DNA from: Cupriavidus laharis
GTDB lineage: Bacteria; Pseudomonadota; Gammaproteobacteria; Burkholderiales; Burkholderiaceae
Assembly: GCF_914271435.1 (NCBI RefSeq)
Contig: NZ_CAJZAI010000004.1
Span: forward strand, 62,001-126,000
Direction: 5' to 3'
DNA length: 64,000 bases
Below the pieces are notes generated by a model, which was not told the origin of the DNA, did not search any database, and worked only from the letters and a program-made list of their open reading frames with translations. Shown piece after piece: positions 57,876-64,000 of the stretch (the stretch's first letter is position 1; every line of letters begins with the position of its first letter). A program made the translations under genes and the position numbers.

Positions 57876-58459
57876 GACGATGCGCCCCTGCGCCGGCCCA
57901 GTTGCAGCACGGCCGGATGAACATGGACACCGCTGCGGGCGAGCGAATCGAGATTCACGCGGAACGACACCTGGTTCTCGCGGATGTTCAGGCAGAACAT
58001 GCTGCCAACCTCACACTCGAAGTCCTCTTCGCTGATCACCAGCACGGGCCGGCCGGCCAGTTCCGCGGCAAGCCGCTGGCGCCGCGCGTCGGTCATGGTG
58101 CCAAGATAGAGCGCATCGCAGTTGCCGGCGAGCGGTTCCGACATGACATCGACCTCGCGCGTGCGCACCTGGCGGCCGTTGCTCAGCGTACCGCCTTCGA
58201 GCAGCCGCGCCGGATACCGGCTGGTGTTGTCCACGCAAAGGCGGATCGACTCGCGTTCCGACGGCCAGCGCGCATAGCCGAGCAGGCTGAAGACCACCCG
58301 CGCAACCATGTCGGCGCGTTGCGGGACAGGCTGCGCAGTCACGCCGGGCGGCAACACGGCCGGCACGATGGCAAGCACGACGGCCGCCAGCAGGTGCAGG
58401 CAGCAGCGGAAGGGGCTTTGGTTCCGCCTGGAGCGGATTCTGGCTGGGGCGCGAGCCAT
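57872..58459 (-). CDS. yfiR: Periplasmic repressor YfiR
   Basis: 195-residue exported protein (DUF4154/YfiR). A signal peptide (LHLLAAVVLAIVPAVL, cleavage near TAQ) is followed by the domain with RADMVARVVFSLLGYARWP and the segment LVISEEDFECEVGSMFCLNI. After the signal there are exactly four cysteines, 75, 114, 149 and 156. Their spacing (39, 35 and 7) is the same as Cys71, 110, 145 and 152 of Pseudomonas YfiR, which form two disulfides. The ATG at 58459 was chosen over a long upstream frame. It is the first gene of the operon. Confidence 0.93.
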   Translation of the reverse strand: MARAPARIRSRRNQSPFRCCLHLLAAVVLAIVPAVLPPGVTAQPVPQRADMVARVVFSLLGYARWPSERESIRLCVDNTSRYPARLLEGGTLSNGRQVRTREVDVMSEPLAGNCDALYLGTMTDARRQRLAAELAGRPVLVISEEDFECEVGSMFCLNIRENQVSFRVNLDSLARSGVHVHPAVLQLGRRRGASS

Positions 58460-58875
58460 GAGGTGGACGGAATGTGCGTACGGCCTGATCGGGTTGTCCT
58501 GGGCACGCTTCGGGAGGGAATGCGCTTGCGTTCCTACCGCGTACGGTTCCGGGGTGCAGGCGGCGTGGCGAAAGTATTGTCCCGGCGGCAGCGCCGGGCG
58601 GTCAAGGCATGCACCGGCCGGCTGCCTGGCGCCATGCCGCAACTGCGTTCTGATTTTGGTCCCGCCGGGCGCAGGTTGGGGGCGGTTACCGGCATTGTCA
58701 GGAGCGGTTATTGGCGGTTATGGGCGGTTATGGGCGGTTATTGGCAGCGCCGCAGCAATCCTGAATCCCGGAGGCAGGCCCCGCGGCATCTTTGCGCACG
58801 TTAATGCGCGTGAGGCATAGAATGCAGGTCCCGGCGCCCGCAGCGCTTGTACCCGCTTGTCCCCGCACAAAAACG
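58460..58875. other. Intergenic region between yfiR and the CopD-like gene
   Basis: 416 bp without a supported gene. It holds a four-copy 10-bp tandem repeat at 58704-58743. The yfi promoter should lie in the left part on the minus strand, but no clear -10/-35 pair was found. Confidence 0.6.
58704..58743. repeat. Four tandem copies of a 10-bp repeat
   Basis: GCGGTTAT[T/G]G repeated four times: the outer two copies end TTG and the inner two end TGG. The period is close to one turn of the double helix. A protein-binding or slippage-prone site is possible. Confidence 0.85.
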
Positions 58876-59337
58876 ATGACTTTCCTGCCGATCCTCCTGT
58901 TCCTGCATGTGATAGCCGCCGTCGTATGGGTGGGCGGCATGTTCTTCGCCTATCTGTGCCTGCGACCTGTCGCGGGGCAGGTGCTGGACCCGCCTTCGCG
59001 GCTGCGGCTCTGGCGCGGGGTATTCGACCGCTTCTTCCGCTGGATCTGGGCGGCGGTGGTGCTGATCCTGCTCAGTGGCGGTGCCATGATGGCCAATGTC
59101 GGCATGGCTTCGGCACCGCCCAACTGGCACCTGATGGCGGCCATCGGCGTGGTAATGGCCGCAATATTCCTCTTCGTTTTCTTCGGGCCCTATCCTGTCT
59201 TGCGGCGCACCGTGGACGCCGGCGAATGGCAGGCTGCCGCCGCTGCGCTCAACCGGATCCGGCAGGCCGTCGGCCTCAATCTCGTGCTGGGCCTGCTCAA
59301 CGTCGCGGTGGCCACGCTCGGGCGCATTGCCGGTTGA
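58876..59337 (+). CDS. CopD-family membrane protein
   Basis: 153-residue integral membrane protein with four hydrophobic segments, starting MTFLPILLFLHVIAAVVWVG, where the His and Trp fit the CopD-type signature HVxxAxxWxGG. The rest includes VVLILLSGGAMMANVGMA and AAIFLFVFFGPYPVL. CopD-family proteins are linked to copper uptake or resistance, but single genes like this one are often unassigned. The ATG at 58876 was chosen. No copper genes are nearby. Confidence 0.82.
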   Translation: MTFLPILLFLHVIAAVVWVGGMFFAYLCLRPVAGQVLDPPSRLRLWRGVFDRFFRWIWAAVVLILLSGGAMMANVGMASAPPNWHLMAAIGVVMAAIFLFVFFGPYPVLRRTVDAGEWQAAAAALNRIRQAVGLNLVLGLLNVAVATLGRIAG

Positions 59338-59417
59338 TCAGCTGGGCGGCGACGGTTCGGGGAACTGTCGTGCTGCTGTGCTAGTCTTTTCAGACACGCA
59401 TTCCAAGGAGGTGGATC

Positions 59418-59621
59418 ATGGCGAGTGAGTCCCATTCCGGCCTGAAGGCTTTCGTGCAGACTGCGCCCCAGGCGGGCCGCTATGTCTGGATCATTTCACT
59501 GGTCGATTTCAATGCCCAGCAGATCCGGCGCACCATTGTTTCCGACGATACCTTCACGACATCGGATGCCGCGCGGGTTGCCGGCGATGCCGAACTGAAG
59601 GCCATGGCTGCGGACCATTAG
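59418..59621 (+). CDS. Small hypothetical protein
   Basis: 67-residue protein with an excellent ribosome-binding site (AAGGAGGTGGATC before the ATG). It begins MASESHSGLKAFVQTAP and contains GRYVWIISLVDFNAQQIRRT; no known domain is recognised. The strong start signal and good codon use support it as a real gene. It lies alone between the CopD-like gene and a secreted-protein gene. Confidence 0.68.
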   Translation: MASESHSGLKAFVQTAPQAGRYVWIISLVDFNAQQIRRTIVSDDTFTTSDAARVAGDAELKAMAADH

Positions 59622-59739
59622 TCCATCGCGCCGTCGCGCTGCGGCACGACGGCATAGCCTGTGCCTGGATACCCTTTCTTACAACGGATGTGCCCCTTTC
59701 GGCGTTAGACTTGGGCCACATCTACAAGAAAGGGTTTCC

Positions 59740-60135
59740 ATGACGAATCGTTTTCGCGTCCTGCCGCGTGCGGTCCTGCTTGCGGCCTTCGTTTGCGGCG
59801 GACTTGCCGTTGGCCACCCGGCACAGGCCCAGGTCTCGGTCAACATTGCCATTGGCGTGCCGCCGCCGGCGCCGGTGTATGAGGTCGTGCCCGCGCCGCG
59901 CCCCGGCTATGTCTGGATGCCCGGCTACTGGGACTGGGACGATCACCACCACAAGCATGCGTGGAAGAAGGGTCGCTGGGAGCGTGAGCGGCCCGGCTAC
60001 GTCTATGAGTCTCCGCGCTGGATCCAGTCGCGCGACGGCTGGGTTCTGGTGCCCGGCCGCTGGGACGATCACCGCGGCAAGGGCCCGAAGGGGTATCACT
60101 GCCCGCCGGGCCACGCCAAGAAGGGCGAATGCTGA
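59740..60135 (+). CDS. Secreted YXWGXW-repeat-like protein
   Basis: 131-residue exported protein. A signal peptide (LLAAFVCGGLAVGHPAQA) is followed by QVSVNIAIGVPPPAPVYEVV and aromatic repeats: GYVWMPGYWDWDD, RPGYVYESPRWIQ and WVLVPGRWDDH. This is the pattern of YXWGXW-repeat proteins found in Burkholderiales. The function of these is unknown; a surface or envelope role is usual speculation. It shares the segment VSV-x-x-AIGVP with the protein at 39118. An AAGAAAGGG site precedes the ATG. Confidence 0.82.
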   Translation: MTNRFRVLPRAVLLAAFVCGGLAVGHPAQAQVSVNIAIGVPPPAPVYEVVPAPRPGYVWMPGYWDWDDHHHKHAWKKGRWERERPGYVYESPRWIQSRDGWVLVPGRWDDHRGKGPKGYHCPPGHAKKGEC

Positions 60136-60275
60136 CGCAATCCCGGATGACGGATTGACGCCGCAGCCTGCACGGTGACAAGTGTGCTGCATGCCATGCT
60201 ACGATCCCCGCGGCGGTAGTGCGAAGCGCCCGCAGGCCATCTGGCCTGCCTGCAGCCGACACGGAGAGACGGACA

Positions 60276-60503
60276 ATGGCAAAGCATGTTTTCACGCGTG
60301 CTCAGTATCTCGACATCCTCAATGACAGCTTGCGCAACCATCCGGGCTGGCGGCCCGGCATGGCTTTCGTGTTCCTGCCGCCAGGCGCCGATGCAAGCCA
60401 GGCAACGGCCGTGGGATGTACGGGCCCGCTCGAGGCCATTCCGGTGTATGCGGAGATCCAGCGCGTGGCGGCGGACCTGATCGAGGTAAGGGACGAGTCC
60501 TAG
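60276..60503 (+). CDS. Small hypothetical protein
   Basis: 75-residue soluble protein of unknown function. It starts MAKHVFTRAQYLDILNDSLR and has GMAFVFLPPGADASQA in the middle. A CGGAGAGACGG ribosome-binding site lies before the ATG. A longer frame from 60219 was rejected. It converges on the gene at 60545. Confidence 0.62.
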   Translation: MAKHVFTRAQYLDILNDSLRNHPGWRPGMAFVFLPPGADASQATAVGCTGPLEAIPVYAEIQRVAADLIEVRDES

Positions 60504-60544
60504 CGCAGCACGGGCGGCATGCCTGAACGCGCTGCGCGCGAGTC

Positions 60545-60928
60545 TTACTCCTCGTCTTCCTCATCTCCGAGGAATTCGCGGCGCAGCATCCAGTTGGCGA
60601 TGGCTTCGTCGCAGATCTTCTTGAGCTTCTGGCGGTCCGGCACCTTGTCGATCATCGAGAAGTTGACCAGTGCCATGCCGGCATCGGTGATGTAGAACAT
60701 GCGGCGCGGGTCGTCGTGGTGGACGATGCGCCCGTCGATGTCGCCTTCCTCACTGTCGGTCGGCATGTCTTCGAGTTCGACCACGCGGCACGTGAAGCGA
60801 GGGCTCCGCGTGTGAGTCAGATACTCGAATTCGTCGTGCAGGACCTCTCCGCCCTTGCCCGCGGCAATCGCGAAGCCCCAGATGAAGCGCGGCATCGGCA
60901 GGTCGGACAGGTCTTCAATCTCGTCCAT
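60545..60928 (-). CDS. Conserved-looking acidic hypothetical protein
   Basis: 127-residue acidic protein without membrane segments. It starts MDEIEDLSDLPMPRFIWGFA, has RRMFYITDAGMALVNFSMID in the centre and ends in an acidic GDEEDEE tail. No domain is recognised with certainty. A GGAGAACACC ribosome-binding site (minus strand) precedes the ATG. It lies 41 bp from the converging gene at 60276. Confidence 0.7.
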   Translation of the reverse strand: MDEIEDLSDLPMPRFIWGFAIAAGKGGEVLHDEFEYLTHTRSPRFTCRVVELEDMPTDSEEGDIDGRIVHHDDPRRMFYITDAGMALVNFSMIDKVPDRQKLKKICDEAIANWMLRREFLGDEEDEE

Positions 60929-61006
60929 GGTGTTCTCCGTGTTGCAATTGCCCGCATTATCGCCCGGAATGCCGTTGCCTCAAATGGCGGGCGATGGCGG
61001 GCCGCG

Positions 61007-61378
61007 CTATCGCACCGCGCGGCACCCGCCCAGCATGGGCGGATTGGCGTCCGTCTGCATCAGGTCGCGCAACGTGCCCTCGTCGCCCTTGGTCCACCAT
61101 TCGTAGCGGCCGCCCACGTAGCGCGCGCCGGAACCGCTTATCACGCTCACCGCCAGCACGGGCTTGCCTTCCAGCCGCAGGATGGCCGCCTGATTGTCGG
61201 GGCTGTTGAAGTAGCGCACGGTCAGTGTCTTGTCGTTGTCGCACTGGTATCGGATGGTGCGAACTTCGGGGAAGCGCACGTTGTCGATGCCCGGAGCACT
61301 GGCAGCGCATGCGCTGCCACTGGCGCACACGGCCAGCAGCAGGGCGAGGAGGGTGAACGGCTTCGGGCAGTGGCTCAT
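61007..61378 (-). CDS. MliC-type inhibitor of c-type lysozyme
   Basis: 123-residue envelope protein of the MliC/PliC family. The leader FTLLALLLAVCASGSACAAS may give a lipoprotein or a periplasmic protein. The core has TIRYQCDNDKTLTVRYFN, the conserved Ser/Gly loop VISGSGARYVGG and RYEWWTKGDEGTL, a family hallmark. It protects peptidoglycan from host or protist lysozyme. It follows glpD on the same strand after 44 bp, but a functional link is not obvious. Confidence 0.88.
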   Translation of the reverse strand: MSHCPKPFTLLALLLAVCASGSACAASAPGIDNVRFPEVRTIRYQCDNDKTLTVRYFNSPDNQAAILRLEGKPVLAVSVISGSGARYVGGRYEWWTKGDEGTLRDLMQTDANPPMLGGCRAVR

Positions 61379-61422
61379 GTCGGTTGTCCTGTCGGGAACG
61401 TTGATGGCAGCAGGCGGCCGAC

Positions 61423-63027
<1,605 letters not shown>

Positions 63028-63069
63028 GACTCGTTCGGGTAGTGGTTGGGAGCGGGAGCGGCGCTGCAA

Positions 63070-64000
63070 TCAAGGTTTCGCGGTGCCGGCGGCTTCGTCG
63101 TCTTCGCGCGCCCAGTCGCGGGCCCGTGCCACGGCGCGGTGCCAGCGGGCCAGCCGGTGGGCGCGCTCGTCGCTGGACAGGTTCGGCTCGAAACGCTGTT
63201 CCACCTGCCATTGCCTGGCGATCTGTGCCGGATCGCTCCAGTACCCGGTGGCCAGCCCGGCGAGGTAGGCGGCGCCCAGTGCCGTGGTTTCCGTGACGCG
63301 CGGGCGCACCACGGTCGTGCCGAGCAGGTCGGCCTGCATCTGCATCAGCAGGTCGCTGCGCGAGGCGCCGCCATCCACGCGCAGTTCGGCCAGCGAGATG
63401 CCGGCGTCCTTCCGCATGGCGTCGAGCACGTCCACGCTCTGCAGCGCAATCGATTCCAGCGCGGCGCGCGCAATCTGCGGGCGGCCGGTGCCGCGCGTCA
63501 TGCCGACCAGCGTGCCGCGCGCGAACGCATCCCAGTGGGGCGCGCCCAGGCCGGCAAAGGCCGGCACCAGCACCACGCCGCCAGTGTCGTCGCACTGGAG
63601 CGCCAGTGGCTCGGCCTCGGGGGCGCTTTCGATGATCTTCAGGCCGTCGCGCAGCCACTGGATGGTGGCGCCGCCCATGAAGACCCCGCCCTCCAGGCAG
63701 TATTGCGTCTGCCCGCCAATCTGCCAGCCGATCGTGGTGAGCAGCCGGTTGCGCGAGACTACCGGCTGCGGGCCGGTGTTCATCAGGAGGAAGCAGCCCG
63801 TGCCGTAGGTGTTCTTGGCCATGCCCGGCGACAGGCAGGCCTGGCCGAAGGTAGCCGCCTGCTGGTCGCCCGCGATGCCGGCAATGGGCACGTCCAGGCC
63901 GAACAGGCGGGGCACCGTCCGCGCGACTTCGCCGCTGGACGGCACCACCTCCGGCAGCACCTTGTGCGGGATGTCGAGCAATGCCAGCAGCGCGTCATCC
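63070..64000 (-). CDS. glpK: Glycerol kinase (C-terminal part, 5' end outside the window)
   Basis: Phosphorylates glycerol to glycerol-3-phosphate. About 310 C-terminal codons are present; the start lies beyond 64000. Visible FGGY-family features are [32 protein letters not shown] and the second FGGY-type segment in [16 protein letters not shown]. The product is the substrate of GlpD encoded just downstream. Confidence 0.96.
   Translation of the reverse strand, partial: DDALLALLDIPHKVLPEVVPSSGEVARTVPRLFGLDVPIAGIAGDQQAATFGQACLSPGMAKNTYGTGCFLLMNTGPQPVVSRNRLLTTIGWQIGGQTQYCLEGGVFMGGATIQWLRDGLKIIESAPEAEPLALQCDDTGGVVLVPAFAGLGAPHWDAFARGTLVGMTRGTGRPQIARAALESIALQSVDVLDAMRKDAGISLAELRVDGGASRSDLLMQMQADLLGTTVVRPRVTETTALGAAYLAGLATGYWSDPAQIARQWQVEQRFEPNLSSDERAHRLARWHRAVARARDWAREDDEAAGTAKP

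Overview
The window is a gene-dense, high-GC beta-proteobacterial chromosome segment. It looks like Burkholderiaceae, most probably Cupriavidus or Ralstonia; this is an inference from gene order and protein sequence, not a database match. Supporting signs are the unbroken yceD-rpmF-plsX-fabH-fabD-fabG-acpP-fabF cluster running into rpoE-rseA-rseB-mucD-lepA-lepB-rnc-era-recO-pdxJ-acpS-nagZ, an elongation factor P with Arg at position 32 beside its rhamnosyltransferase EarP, and a class I fumarase next to murI. No prophage, insertion sequence, integrase or CRISPR array was seen.

Layout. 1-2303: end of moeA, then mobA and moaA (molybdenum cofactor), all on the minus strand downstream of the rne terminator. 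2332-9522: rne (RNase E) divergent from rluC, followed by a HAD phosphatase, a lone Rieske protein and an SppA peptidase. 9591-10950: a tetrapyrrole-methylase-family methyltransferase and a Maf pyrophosphatase on the minus strand. 11105-17883: ribosomal protein L32 and type II fatty acid synthesis. 17888-31163: the sigma-E envelope-stress module, a thioredoxin-fold protein, LepA, signal peptidase I, RNase III, Era, RecO, pyridoxine synthesis, holo-ACP synthase and NagZ. 31260-33228: efp and earP. 33359-36604: uvrC, pgsA and a tRNA-Gly/Gly/Cys group. 36661-38919: a LysR regulator divergent from a YeiH transporter, then tRNA-Leu. 39118-40559: small secreted proteins and a GlcG/HbpS-like protein.

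40678-43268 is an iron-regulated region. hemP and the tonB-exbB-exbD operon each have a Fur-box-like site over a promoter. The tonB transcript appears to begin with an unannotated 21-residue membrane peptide. It is followed by a tandem AAA ATPase of unknown role, murI, a pair of inverted GC-rich repeats, class I fumarase, a UPF0114 membrane protein, an EamA permease, acetyl-CoA synthetase and an ActP-like sodium:solute symporter. After tRNA-Ser comes a D-amino-acid aminotransferase-like gene. An overlapping three-gene operon then encodes YfiR, YfiN and YfiB, a periplasm-controlled cyclic-di-GMP module. Several small hypothetical genes and a lysozyme inhibitor follow. The window closes with glpD and the 3' part of glpK (glycerol use).

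Most of the sequence is conserved housekeeping DNA. The less ordinary points are the leader peptide of the tonB operon, the tandem AAA ATPase, the 12-residue repeat protein at 39712, the inverted repeats around the murI start, an EF-hand-like loop in the symporter, a 10-bp tandem repeat upstream of yfiR, and several conserved-looking small unknown genes.
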